Assembly (NCBI GenBank): GCA_030432255.1
Contig: JAUIHS010000021.1
Location: forward strand, 1-64,000
Length of the DNA: 64,000 nucleotides
DNA from: Phycisphaerae bacterium
GTDB taxonomy: Bacteria; Planctomycetota; Phycisphaerae; Phycisphaerales; UBA1924
Reading direction: 5' to 3'
Below are positions 55,256 through 63,690 of the stretch, piece after piece. The notes below the pieces were generated by a model, which saw only the letters and a list, made by a program, of their open reading frames with translations, ran no database searches and was not told the origin of the DNA. Each line of letters begins with the position of its first letter. Position 1 is the stretch's first letter. The position numbers and the translations under genes are program-made.

Positions 55256-56111
55256 TCGCGCCAGCGCAACCGCGCGCATCATCGCGGCGGCCACCGTGAT
55301 GTCCTCCAGCGACGGCGGTGCGCCCGCCGGCGCTGCTGCATGGTGCGAGCGATTCCTCTCAGGCACGCGGACGGACCGGCTGCTGCTCCGTTCCACGCAC
55401 TCGCGCATCGGCCGGACCTGGTGGCGGTTCCTCGAAGCGCGTGCGGCGCCCGGTATCGTTTCGCACTGGATGGCGCGGAAAAGGTGTATTGATCGACTGG
55501 TGCAGACGCTGGCAGTGGGGGGCTACCGGCAAATTCTGGTCATCGGAACAGGACTCGACACGCTCATCTGGCGCATGGCGGACGCGGGAACATGCTCGCA
55601 TTTCATCGCAGCCGACCACCCGGCAACCCTCCGCGCACTTCGCGCCGTCGCGCCGGGTCGCGGGCGAGTTCAATGCGTTCCCATCGACCTGTCACACGAG
55701 GATCCGGCAACCGTACTCCCGGCGCGTGCGAAGTTCGCGAGCGTGCCCACGGTCGCCGTGATCGAAGGGCTGCTCATGTACCTTGAGCCTGCCCGCGTAC
55801 TGGCGACGCTGCGGGGGTTGGCGATGCTCCCGGTTCCGGAGATGCAGTGCATCGCCTCATGGATGGATTGCCCCGATGGTCCCATCGGGTTTGCGGGTCA
55901 GCACGCCGCAGTCGGAGCGTGGCTTCGAAGGCGCGGGGAACCCATGCTCTGGGGGACCGACGAGGCCGGACTGCATGCGCTGCTCGTGCAGGCCGGGTGG
56001 CAACCCGAGGAGGTCATTGACCTGAGCGCGGCGGATCCCGCGTGTGCCATCACCGGCCTCGCAAGTGAGAAACTCGTGAGGTGTCGGACGCCGCCGCGCC
56101 ACTCCAATTGA
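55236..56111 (+). CDS. SAM-dependent methyltransferase of the leucine carboxyl methyltransferase type
   Basis: The 291-residue protein has the family pattern [16 protein letters not shown], the SAM-binding [16 protein letters not shown] near residue 97, ADHPATL near 126 and [20 protein letters not shown] near 170, which match the LCM/PF04072 group. Members methylate carboxyl groups or modify polyketides. It overlaps the FAD enzyme by 20 bp, so the two probably act on the same compound. That link is inference. Confidence 0.8.
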   Translation: MLPIRRDRASATARIIAAATVMSSSDGGAPAGAAAWCERFLSGTRTDRLLLRSTHSRIGRTWWRFLEARAAPGIVSHWMARKRCIDRLVQTLAVGGYRQILVIGTGLDTLIWRMADAGTCSHFIAADHPATLRALRAVAPGRGRVQCVPIDLSHEDPATVLPARAKFASVPTVAVIEGLLMYLEPARVLATLRGLAMLPVPEMQCIASWMDCPDGPIGFAGQHAAVGAWLRRRGEPMLWGTDEAGLHALLVQAGWQPEEVIDLSAADPACAITGLASEKLVRCRTPPRHSN

Positions 56112-56245
56112 CCGCCCACCGCGGCCCTGATACCGTGTCCCATTCGACCGCAGGGGCCCGGTTTCGCCCGGACTCTGCCCCGATTTTCCGCCCATTTCAC
56201 CATCACTCCCCGCTCGGGGAATCGCTTCAGGAAGGATCGATCACC

Positions 56246-57265
56246 ATGGCCATCCGTGTCGGTATCAATGGCTTCGGACGCATCGGCCGCCTCGTGTACC
56301 GCATCGCTCACGAGGCAGGACTTGAGGTCGTCGCCGTCAATGACCTCGTCCCCGCGGACAACCTTGCCTACCTCCTGCAGTACGACACCATGCACGGCCG
56401 CTTCGGTCACAAGGTCACGGCGGGCGAGGGTTCGTTCACCGTCGGCAACCACACCGTCAAGACTTTCGCCGAGCGCGACCCCGAAGCCATTGGCTGGGGA
56501 GACCTCGGTGTTGACTACGTACTCGAATCCACCGGACTCTTCACCACCGCCGACACCGCAGGCAAGCACCTGAAGAGCGGTGCCAAGCGCGTCCTCATCT
56601 CGGCGCCGACCAAGTCGCCCGACGAAGTCCCCACGTTCGTCTACACCGTCAACCACCAGAACTACGACCCCGCGAAGCACAAGGTCATCAGCAACGCCAG
56701 TTGCACCACCAACTGTCTCGCACCCGTCGCGAAGGTCATCAACGATACCTTCGGACTCGCCGAAGGCCTCATGTCCACGATCCACGCTGCAACCGCCACG
56801 CAGCCCACCCAGGACGGGCCGTCAAAGAAGGACCTTCGCGGCGGACGCAACGCCTATATGAACATCATCCCCGCAAGCACCGGTGCCGCGAAGGCCGTGG
56901 CGCTCTGCATCCCTGAAGTGAAGGGCAAGCTCACCGGCATGGCGTTCCGCGTACCGACGGCCACCGTCTCCTGCGTCGACCTGACGTTCAAGACGGAGAA
57001 GTCGACCAGCATCGCCGACATCAACGCCGCGATGAAGGCCGCCGCTGAGGGCCCGATGAACGGAGCCCTCGAATACACGGAGGACGCCGTCGTCTCCAGC
57101 GACTTCGTCTCCTACCCGGCCAGTTCCATCTATGACGCGACCGCGTGCATCGAGCTCAACTCCAACTTCTTCAAGGTCGTGAGCTGGTACGACAACGAGT
57201 GGGGCTACGCCGCCCGCTGCATCGACATGATGAAGATGATGGCCGGCCACGACGGCATCTCGTGA
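56246..57265 (+). CDS. gap: Glyceraldehyde-3-phosphate dehydrogenase, type I
   Basis: The 339-residue enzyme has the Rossmann start [17 protein letters not shown], the active-site [16 protein letters not shown] with the catalytic Cys near residue 155, and [14 protein letters not shown] near the end. It converts GAP to 1,3-bisphosphoglycerate. The start at 56246 follows GGAAGGATCGATCACC; the frame is open upstream to 56081 but with no family sequence. A canonical terminator follows. Confidence 0.97.
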   Translation: MAIRVGINGFGRIGRLVYRIAHEAGLEVVAVNDLVPADNLAYLLQYDTMHGRFGHKVTAGEGSFTVGNHTVKTFAERDPEAIGWGDLGVDYVLESTGLFTTADTAGKHLKSGAKRVLISAPTKSPDEVPTFVYTVNHQNYDPAKHKVISNASCTTNCLAPVAKVINDTFGLAEGLMSTIHAATATQPTQDGPSKKDLRGGRNAYMNIIPASTGAAKAVALCIPEVKGKLTGMAFRVPTATVSCVDLTFKTEKSTSIADINAAMKAAAEGPMNGALEYTEDAVVSSDFVSYPASSIYDATACIELNSNFFKVVSWYDNEWGYAARCIDMMKMMAGHDGIS

Positions 57266-57293
57266 GCGGGTACTGAAGACTCAGATGAACGAA

Positions 57294-57330
57294 CGCCCGT
57301 CGGTCCTCCGGCGGGCGGTTTGTTTTTTTG
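57294..57330 (+). terminator. Rho-independent terminator after gap
   Basis: CGCCCGTCGG (57294-57303) pairs with CCGGCGGGCG (57308-57317), one G-T pair, 4-nt loop, followed by GTTTGTTTTTTT. Confidence 0.9.
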
Positions 57331-57677
57331 GAGTTGTGGTCCCCGGCACCCGGCAATCGGGGATGAGCGTCTTCGGAATCAACAGTGACAAGTACCGCTC
57401 GGATTCGATATCGGAGCGGAAAGCACCTCATGACAGCGCCGAAGGCATCCCCGGGTGCCCGATGCCGAATACCGGGGGGGCAGCCCCCACAATCGGATTC
57501 CGTTCGGATCCGCGGCGCCGCTCACTTTCTCCGGAACCGCCGACCATCCCCTGCGAATAGTCCCACGACAGCAGTGTGCCTCGGTCCGGGCACACCGCTG
57601 GATGGAAGCTAACTTCGCATACGGGTAGCACACCCCAAAAGTGATGCCGCAGCTATCCATCGCGGCAGGATTCACCG
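57331..57677. other. Gene-free stretch between gap and the kinase
   Basis: No reading frame with coding signs was found in these 350 bp. It has GGAGCGGAAAGC (57413 on), related to the composite repeat hairpin, a CCCGGCACCCGGCA pair of heptamers near 57340, and GC hairpins (GGGGG-CAG-CCCCC near 57475). It must carry the promoter of the kinase gene, but no consensus was clear. Confidence 0.4.
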
Positions 57678-59285
57678 ATGACTCATCAGAGTTCCAGTCG
57701 ACCATCCGGCCCTCGATTGACACCCACCCAACGCGTCTCTACGGTGTCCGGCCAGGCTGGAGGGCGCCCACGTTTGACCACCGCCAATCCAAAGCAACCC
57801 GACAACAGCCCCGACCCCAACGAGGAGTCGAAGCTGCCCATGCCCGAGGATGAGCCCGCGCGCTCGGAGGACTCCGGCCCGCTCCCGATGCCCGGCGACT
57901 CACTCGGCGATGGTGGTACCGCATTACCCATGCCGGCCGATACCCTGCAGATCCTTCGCGGTGAAGACGACGGCTCGGCGAAGTCCGGCTCCCGATCCGG
58001 TTCCGGCTCGGCCGGCAAGTCCTCCGTTTCAGGAACCAGCCTCGGTGCCGCCAACAGCATCGACTCGATGCTCGGCCAGATGGTGATCGATCAGGGCCTC
58101 GCCACCCGCGAGGAAGTCGAGGCTTGCGTCACTCAGAAGGCGGATGCCAACGAGGCTTCCCTCGCCCAGTTGCTGGTCGAGAAGAACTACGTCACCGAAG
58201 GACAACTCACGCGCATCCGCTCCGCCGTCGAGGAAGAACGCTCCAGCCAGCAGATCCCCGGCTTCGAGGTGCACAGCAAACTCGGCGCAGGAGCCATGGC
58301 CACCGTCTTCAAGGCGACCCAGCTCAGCCTCGATCGCACCGTGGCCATCAAGGTGCTGCCCCGCAAGTTCTCCAGCAACGCGCAGTTCATCGAACGCTTC
58401 TACGCCGAAGGACGCGCGGCCGCCCAGTTGAACCATCCCAACATCGTGCAGGCCTATGACGTCGGGCGCGCCGGTGAATTCCATTACTTCATCATGGAGT
58501 TCGTCGAGGGCGAGACGGTGCACGATCGCATCGCCGCGAACAAGCGTTACACCGAGAAGGACGCCGTCCGCATCATCGAGGGCGTCGCCGATGCGCTGCG
58601 TCACGCTCACGAGAAGAACCTGATCCACCGGGACGTGAAGCCCAAGAACATCATGCTCACGCCGGATGGCATCCCCAAACTCGCTGACCTCGGTCTCGCG
58701 CGCGCCATCGATGACAAGGAAGCCGCGCTCGCCGAGAAGGGCAAGGCCTACGGGACGCCATACTACATCTCGCCGGAGCAGATCCGGGGGGATGTCAATG
58801 TCGGTCCGGCGGCGGACATCTACGGTCTCGGCGCCACGCTCTATCACATGGTCACGGGCCAGGTCCCATTCTCCGGCAAGAACCCGACCGAGGTCATGCA
58901 GAAGCACCTCAAGTCGCCGCTGACACCACCGGACCACGTCAACCCGAAGCTCTCGGCCGGTATCAGCGAGGTCATCGAGATGATGATGGCCAAGAGCCGC
59001 AAGCACCGCTACAAGAGCTGCACCGACCTGCTGGTCGACCTGCGCGCTCTTCTGAAGGGTGAAGACCCACCCATCGCGCACAAGGAAACGCCGACCTCCA
59101 CACTCGCCGAGATCGCGCAGGTCACCTCCACCGCGGAGCCCGCGTCCATCGCGGTCGATCGCTCGCGGCCGGCGTCGCCCTTCTCCTATCCGATCGTCCG
59201 CTTCATGCTGACGCTCAACATCGTGCTCGCGATCGTGTCCGTCACCCTGCTGATCGTCCTGATCCTGCAGGTCTCGGTCGGGTAG
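57678..59285 (+). CDS. Tail-anchored Ser/Thr protein kinase with LPMP repeats
   Basis: The 535-residue protein has a Pro/Ser/Asp-rich N-terminal region with three LPMPxD motifs (near residues 53, 69, 83), a GspE-N-like helical module (MLGQMVIDQGLATREEVEAC ... EGQLTRI) at about 130-182, and a kinase domain at 196-460: GAGAMATVF glycine loop, Lys225 in VAIKVL, HRDVKPKN at 318, DLG in place of DFG at 337, and YISPEQI. A hydrophobic segment at about 505-527 ends the protein, so the kinase faces the cytoplasm. All catalytic residues are present. Confidence 0.88.
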   Translation: MTHQSSSRPSGPRLTPTQRVSTVSGQAGGRPRLTTANPKQPDNSPDPNEESKLPMPEDEPARSEDSGPLPMPGDSLGDGGTALPMPADTLQILRGEDDGSAKSGSRSGSGSAGKSSVSGTSLGAANSIDSMLGQMVIDQGLATREEVEACVTQKADANEASLAQLLVEKNYVTEGQLTRIRSAVEEERSSQQIPGFEVHSKLGAGAMATVFKATQLSLDRTVAIKVLPRKFSSNAQFIERFYAEGRAAAQLNHPNIVQAYDVGRAGEFHYFIMEFVEGETVHDRIAANKRYTEKDAVRIIEGVADALRHAHEKNLIHRDVKPKNIMLTPDGIPKLADLGLARAIDDKEAALAEKGKAYGTPYYISPEQIRGDVNVGPAADIYGLGATLYHMVTGQVPFSGKNPTEVMQKHLKSPLTPPDHVNPKLSAGISEVIEMMMAKSRKHRYKSCTDLLVDLRALLKGEDPPIAHKETPTSTLAEIAQVTSTAEPASIAVDRSRPASPFSYPIVRFMLTLNIVLAIVSVTLLIVLILQVSVG

Positions 59286-59420
59286 ACGGGGACCCCGCTC
59301 CCCAAAAAAGCGGATCAAGCACCCTCCCGTTCCGGTCGATAGGATGACGTTCCGCTGGTGCGGCCCGGGACGCACCGTTGATTGTTCACATCGACCCCCC
59401 AAATGCAGGTAGGAACGGCC

Positions 59421-60065
59421 ATGGAACTCTACATCGACACCGCCAATCTCGACGAGATCAAGGAAGCTGCTGACCTCGGCGTCCTCGACGGCGTGACGAC
59501 CAACCCGTCGCTCATCGCGAAGGAAGGCGTGGACTACGTCAAGCGCCTCGGCGAGATCTGCGAAGTGGTGTCCGGGCCCGTCTCCGCGGAAGTCATCGCA
59601 ACTGACTTCGATGGCATGATGACCGAGGGCCGCGACCGGGCGAAGATCGCGGACAACATCGTCGTGAAACTCCCCAGCACGGTGGACGGCCTCAAGGCGT
59701 GCAAGGCGATGAGCGAGGAGAGCATCCGCACCAACCTCACCCTCTGCTTCCAGCCGCTCCAGGCCATGATGGTCGCCAAGGCCGGCGCCTTCCTCGTCAG
59801 CCCCTTCATCGGACGCATCGACGACATCGGCGCCGACGGCATGGATCTCATCCGACAGATCCGCGAGATCTACGACAACTACGGCTACAGCACCCAGGTC
59901 CTCGCGGCATCCATCCGCCACCCCATGCACGTGGTCGAGTGCGCCCTCGTCGGCTGCGACGTGGCCACCGTCCCCTTCAAGGTGATCAAGCAGTTCATGA
60001 ACCACCCGCTGACCGACAGCGGCCTCGAGAAGTTCGTGGCGGATTACCAGAAGGCGTTTGGGTAA
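59421..60065 (+). CDS. tal: Transaldolase (fructose-6-phosphate aldolase-like subfamily)
   Basis: The 214-residue enzyme has MELYIDTANLDEIKEAADLG, GVTTNPSLIAKEG, the Schiff-base Lys in NIVVKLPSTVDGLKA near residue 84, TLCFQPLQAMMVAKAGA near 111 and SPFIGRIDD. The short form belongs to the TalC/Fsa group. It acts in the pentose phosphate pathway or forms fructose-6-P from glyceraldehyde donors. The ATG at 59421 follows GGTAGGAACGGCC. Confidence 0.93.
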   Translation: MELYIDTANLDEIKEAADLGVLDGVTTNPSLIAKEGVDYVKRLGEICEVVSGPVSAEVIATDFDGMMTEGRDRAKIADNIVVKLPSTVDGLKACKAMSEESIRTNLTLCFQPLQAMMVAKAGAFLVSPFIGRIDDIGADGMDLIRQIREIYDNYGYSTQVLAASIRHPMHVVECALVGCDVATVPFKVIKQFMNHPLTDSGLEKFVADYQKAFG

Positions 60066-60069
60066 GAGG

Positions 60070-60104
60070 CGGGAATCGGGAGACGGGAAGCGGGAAGCGT
60101 GTGG
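60070..60104. repeat. Heptamer block, CGGGAAN type, left of the S23 gene
   Basis: CGGGAAT, CGGGAGA, CGGGAAG, CGGGAAG and CGTGTGG follow in strict 7-bp register right after the transaldolase stop. The inverted counterpart lies at 60606-60633 on the other side of the four-helix-bundle gene. Confidence 0.85.
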
Positions 60105-60112
60105 AATCGCGA

Positions 60113-60475
60113 TCACCGTTCAAGTGCGCGGATGAGTCCGGCAAGTGTCTTGGCTGTGCGCACGAGTTGACCATCAATGTGCTGACGTTGCTCTGTCTCG
60201 ATGTATCCGAAGCGCCTTGCGAAGAGCAATTGCGTTTCGAGTTCGAGCAACGACCCTCGCGCTATCTTCAGGTAGCGGATGTACTCCGCGCGCCCGCCGC
60301 GGCCATACCCCTCTGCGATATTGCTGGCGATTGAAACAGCCGCGCGCCGGATCTGGGAAGTGAGTGCGTATTGCTCGTGCGACGGAAACGCATGGGTTGC
60401 GTCATATGCCATGAACCCAAGCTTCATCGCATGTTTCCACACATCGAGATCTCGATAACTCTGGATGTTTCCCAC
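60113..60475 (-). CDS. Four-helix-bundle protein, S23/IVP type
   Basis: The 120-residue product starts at GTG (60475) after GGAGGGTCTC. The sequence YRDLDVWKHAMKLGFMAYDA, FPSHEQYALTSQIRRAAVSI, SNIAEGYGRG and LKIARGSLLELETQLLFARR matches the four-helix-bundle family first known from intervening sequences of 23S rRNA genes and also related to retroelement accessory proteins. The molecular role is not known. It sits on the strand opposite to its neighbours, between inverted heptamer blocks. Confidence 0.92.
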   Translation of the reverse strand: MGNIQSYRDLDVWKHAMKLGFMAYDATHAFPSHEQYALTSQIRRAAVSIASNIAEGYGRGGRAEYIRYLKIARGSLLELETQLLFARRFGYIETEQRQHIDGQLVRTAKTLAGLIRALER

Positions 60476-60562
60476 GAGACCCTCCGGAAAGAAGTTCCGA
60501 AGAGACTACGCCGATCCAACTCATTCGGCCAGCCGAACATCGGAAGGGCCCGCTGTGAGGGC

Positions 60563-60633
60563 GGAGCGGAAGCTCCCCAACTCGCTTGCCGAAGGCAATC
60601 CACCCCGACTCCCAATTCCCGATTCCCGACTCC
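60563..60633. repeat. Composite repeat right of the S23 gene
   Basis: GGAGCGGAAGCTCC (60563-60576), then CTCGCTTGCCGAAGGC, then 7-bp units CGACTCC, CAATTCC, CGATTCC, CGACTCC at 60606-60633. The unit sequence and order match the block at 46676-46703. Confidence 0.85.
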
Positions 60634-60650
60634 CGCCACAATCCTCTTCC

Positions 60651-61118
60651 CTAATCCACCAAAAACGTAAACTCAATCTCCACTGGCACACCCAGCGGCA
60701 GGCTGGGGACGCCCACCGCCGCCCGCGCGTGCTTGCCGTCGTCGTCGAGCAGGTCCAGCAGCAGGTCGCTCGCGCCGTTTGCGACCTTCGGGTGGTCGAT
60801 GAAGTCCGAAGGGGCGGCGACGAAGCAGCCGAGGCGCACGACGCGGCGGAGGCGACCGAGGTCACCGATCTCCTGTTGGAGGGCGGCGAGCGCGTTGAGG
60901 ACGCACTGCCGGGCGCACGCCTGGGCGAGTTCGACGGAGACGTCGGTGGGGACCTGCCCGGTCGCGAGGAGTTCGCCATCCTTGATCGGGATCTGGCCGC
61001 TGATGAAGACGAAGGCGCCGGAATGCACGGAGACGGCCGGAACATAGCTGGCAACGGGGGCCGCGGGCTCGGGAAGTGTCAGGTGCCGGTCGGCGAGTCG
61101 TGCCATCAGGTTGCTCAT
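60651..61118 (-). CDS. RidA/YjgF-family protein
   Basis: The 155-residue protein has the RidA core: LPEPAAPVASYVPAVSVHSG, FISGQIPIKDGELLATGQVP, CVLNALAALQQEIGDLGRL and RAAVGVPSLPLGVPVEIEFT, in which the canonical Arg of the substrate pocket (position in ARxxV) is present as RAAV. It is about 25 residues longer than typical RidA at the N-terminus of the core. Imine deaminase activity is likely but not certain in this subgroup. The start at 61118 follows GAGGACGGCACC. Confidence 0.82.
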   Translation of the reverse strand: MSNLMARLADRHLTLPEPAAPVASYVPAVSVHSGAFVFISGQIPIKDGELLATGQVPTDVSVELAQACARQCVLNALAALQQEIGDLGRLRRVVRLGCFVAAPSDFIDHPKVANGASDLLLDLLDDDGKHARAAVGVPSLPLGVPVEIEFTFLVD

Positions 61119-61209
61119 GGTGCCGTCCTCGAGATCAGATTGGGTTGTGTTTGGTTCGATTTCGGGATCCGTCGGGTCAAGTTGGGACGTTCCTCGGAAC
61201 CGCGCTGCC

Positions 61210-61237
61210 TTGACAGACGAATCGACTGGAGTATCGT
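61210..61237 (+). promoter_or_regulatory. Candidate sigma-70 promoter upstream of the prepilin genes
   Basis: TTGACA (61210-61215) and TATCGT (61232-61237) are separated by 16 bp; -35 is perfect, -10 matches four of six. It would give a leader of about 320 nt before the first prepilin gene. Confidence 0.45.
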
Positions 61238-61243
61238 ACTCCA
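61227..61243. promoter_or_regulatory. Palindrome overlapping the -10 element
   Basis: TGGAGTA (61227-61233) and TACTCCA (61237-61243) are perfect 7-bp arms with a 3-nt centre, overlapping the candidate -10. This is where a repressor would act. Confidence 0.45.
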
Positions 61244-61448
61244 AGCACGTGCTGGCTTTACTGCGAATCTCAACCCGACTGAACCGTTGTTTGATTTGCA
61301 CTCATCTGATTATGACCCATTTGCCATGGGTTCGGTCCACAGCGTGAGTTCTCAGTAACGCCGACAACCTGACTGCTTCACCGGTACGGCGATTGCCCCT
61401 GGTGTCAAGCAACCCCCGAAGGCTCTCGGTAATGAGTCCTCGGTTCGT

Positions 61449-61540
61449 ACGCGGTCGGTTTTGGCCGCGTCAGGTATCAGTCCGACTTGTTTGGCGTACA
61501 CCGTGTCGCAAACAGCCCGGGAAACGGGTCCGTCACGGTG
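61449..61540 (+). other. Structured leader before the prepilin gene
   Basis: Two hairpins lie in the 5' leader: ACGCGG (61449-61454) with CCGCGT (61465-61470), and CACCGTG (61499-61505) with CACGGTG (61534-61540) enclosing an inner CCCG/CGGG stem (61516-61528). No known riboswitch was matched; the rest of the 61119-61566 gap holds no gene. Confidence 0.35.
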
Positions 61541-61566
61541 GCTCAGAAATGAATTGGAGAACACAC

Positions 61567-62550
61567 ATGACTCGCAGCAAGAGAACGCAGGGCTTCACGC
61601 TCATCGAACTGCTCGTGGTGATCGCGATCATCGCTCTGCTCATCGGTATCCTTCTGCCCGCCCTCGGTAAGGCTCGCCGCAACGCGGCACAGCTCAAGTG
61701 CGGCACGCAGGTTCGCGGCATCGTCCAGGCCTGCTCCGCCTTCTCGCAGGACAACAAGGGCCTCTTCCCGATTCCGGAAGTGCTGGACGCCGCCAACCGC
61801 ACGGAGGCCAACGGCCAGAACAAGGATCGCACGGGTAACGTGCTTTCCGTGATGATCTTCAACCAAAGCATCACCCCGGAGCTCTGCGTCAGCCCCTCCG
61901 AGGTCGGCCAGGTCGTCGTCCACCCCGATTACGACACGCAGCTTCCCGACTGTGCTGAAATGGCCAACCAGGCCCTCTGGGACCCGAGCTTCAAGGGTTG
62001 CGAAAGCGACACCACGCCCAGCTGCGCGGGCATCGACCAGAACAACGGTCACAACAGCTACGCACACATGGCCTTCTGGGGCGGCCGTCGCGCCAACTGG
62101 CGGGACAACTTCAGCTCCTCCCAGCCTCTCTGGTCCAACCGCGGCCCCGTCTACGCTGACATGGCCACCCCGGACATCATGGCTTCCGAGAACTTCTGGG
62201 AACTGCTCCAGGGCAGCGATCGTGGCGACAACTCCGAGTGCCTCCTGATCCACGGTCCGGAGAACACCTGGAACGGCAACGTGGGCTACGGTGACGGCCG
62301 CGTCGCCTTCAGCACTGTGGCCGACCCGGAAGAGGTCACCTTCACCGATCGCTCGACCTCCGAGCCGATCTCCGTCCGCGACAACATCTTCGTCGACGAG
62401 ACCAACGAAGGGAACGGCGCCTCGGTTGCCGTCCGCAAGAACGCCTACCTCCGCATCTGGCGCGAAGGTGTTCCGCAGTCCCAGGCCTCCTCGATCACCG
62501 AAACGCACCTGCAGCCCGGGCAGTACTGCTGGGTTGACGGCGTCAACTGA
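61567..62550 (+). CDS. Prepilin-like protein with N-terminal methylation motif, paralogue 1
   Basis: The 327-residue product has a class III leader and cleavage site GFTLIELLVVIAIIALLIGI (residues 9-28), followed by LPALGKARRNAAQLKCGTQV. The C-terminal part contains NVGYGDGRVAFST, the conserved VxYGDGHV-type segment of the Planctomycete pseudopilin group, and ends QYCWVDGVN. Such proteins are processed by prepilin peptidase. The pilus or secretion system served is unknown. It starts behind GGAGA; an alternative start lies at 61549. Confidence 0.88.
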   Translation: MTRSKRTQGFTLIELLVVIAIIALLIGILLPALGKARRNAAQLKCGTQVRGIVQACSAFSQDNKGLFPIPEVLDAANRTEANGQNKDRTGNVLSVMIFNQSITPELCVSPSEVGQVVVHPDYDTQLPDCAEMANQALWDPSFKGCESDTTPSCAGIDQNNGHNSYAHMAFWGGRRANWRDNFSSSQPLWSNRGPVYADMATPDIMASENFWELLQGSDRGDNSECLLIHGPENTWNGNVGYGDGRVAFSTVADPEEVTFTDRSTSEPISVRDNIFVDETNEGNGASVAVRKNAYLRIWREGVPQSQASSITETHLQPGQYCWVDGVN

Positions 62551-62606
62551 ACCACGTGACAACGGGTGCGGTCCGCACGCCGGGCCGCTCTCATCGGAGT
62601 AACACT

Positions 62607-63608
62607 ATGAGCACATCCAGGAAACGCGGATTCACACTCGTTGAACTGCTCGTGGTCATCTCGATCATCGCGCTGCTGGTGGGAATCCTTCTGCCCGCGC
62701 TGGGTAAAGCCCGCGCGACGGCGCGCCAGATGAAGTGCTCCACGCATGTCCGTGGTATCCACCAGGGACTTGTGGCTTGGAGCGATGACTACAACGAGCG
62801 CTTCCCGACGCCCTCTCTCATCGATGCCGCCAACCAGACGGAAGATGGGACGATGGTCAACAAGAACAGAACCGGCAATATCCTGTCGGCCATGATCTTC
62901 AACCGCGTCATCAATACCGACATCTGTGTCAGCCCTGCTGAAGTCGACCCCAACATCCAGGTGATGCCTGAGGGTCGTCCCAATCAGAACCTCTTCCCCG
63001 GCTACGAATACGCCAGCCCGAGCGAGACGGTGAATCCCGATGCCGCACTCTACGACCCGCAGTTCATGGGGTCACCCTTCAGCGGCGAACGGGGCGTTCA
63101 CCAGCCTCTCGGCAACGGCTTCGACTTCGGCAACAACAGCTACGCGCATGCCCCCGTGCCCACGCGTGGCGAGCGGTACCAGAAGTGGTCCGTCGCCGGA
63201 ACCACGGCCACCGACGCCATCGTCGGGAACCGCGGCCCGGTCTACGAGGGTGGCAACTTCACCTGTAACCCCATGCCTGCCGCCGACTGGCCGCTGGCTT
63301 CGGGTGCGACCGGTGAAGAGTCACTCAACCTCGAGATCCACGGTGGCAAGACCAGCTGGGAAGGCAACGTCGTCTATGGCGACGGCCATGTGAAGTTCGA
63401 GAAGAACGCCGAGCCCAAGGAGCTGATCGTTCGCTGCTTCGGTGAGAAGCGGAAGGACAACCTCTTCGTCGATGACGAGACCGGTCCTGTCGGCAACCAC
63501 AGCAACGCCTATCTCCGCATCTGGTACGACGGCATCCCGGCGGATACCGACATGACCGCAGCTCATGTCAACCCCACGGGTTCCTTCATCTGGGTCGACG
63601 GCCGCTGA
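62607..63608 (+). CDS. Prepilin-like protein with N-terminal methylation motif, paralogue 2
   Basis: The 333-residue protein shares the layout with paralogue 1: RGFTLVELLVVISIIALLVG, LPALGKARATARQMKCSTHV, KNRTGNILSAMIFNRVINTD, WEGNVVYGDGHVKFEKNAEP and the SFIWVDGR end. Start at 62607 behind CGGAG. The two proteins are clearly duplicates and follow each other within 57 bp, probably one operon that ends at the terminator below. Confidence 0.88.
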   Translation: MSTSRKRGFTLVELLVVISIIALLVGILLPALGKARATARQMKCSTHVRGIHQGLVAWSDDYNERFPTPSLIDAANQTEDGTMVNKNRTGNILSAMIFNRVINTDICVSPAEVDPNIQVMPEGRPNQNLFPGYEYASPSETVNPDAALYDPQFMGSPFSGERGVHQPLGNGFDFGNNSYAHAPVPTRGERYQKWSVAGTTATDAIVGNRGPVYEGGNFTCNPMPAADWPLASGATGEESLNLEIHGGKTSWEGNVVYGDGHVKFEKNAEPKELIVRCFGEKRKDNLFVDDETGPVGNHSNAYLRIWYDGIPADTDMTAAHVNPTGSFIWVDGR

Positions 63609-63633
63609 GCTGTTCCCAGACATCTGATTGCTC

Positions 63634-63668
63634 AAGGGCCGCCGGTTTTCCGGCGGCCCTTTTCTTTC
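63634..63668 (+). terminator. Rho-independent terminator after the prepilin pair
   Basis: AAGGGCCGCCGG (63634-63645) and CCGGCGGCCCTT (63650-63661) pair perfectly around TTTT, followed by TTCTTTC. Confidence 0.93.
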
Positions 63669-63690
63669 ACCTCCAGGCCCACACGCTTCC

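Noticed and set aside
58029..60116. 695-residue minus-strand frame covering the kinase and transaldolase
   Set aside because: It mirrors two well-identified plus-strand genes and shows no domain.
61499..61540. Cyclic di-GMP (GEMM) riboswitch before the prepilin gene
   Set aside because: It has GCAAAC and a GGAAA loop, but the conserved order of GEMM core segments and the P3 arm do not match.
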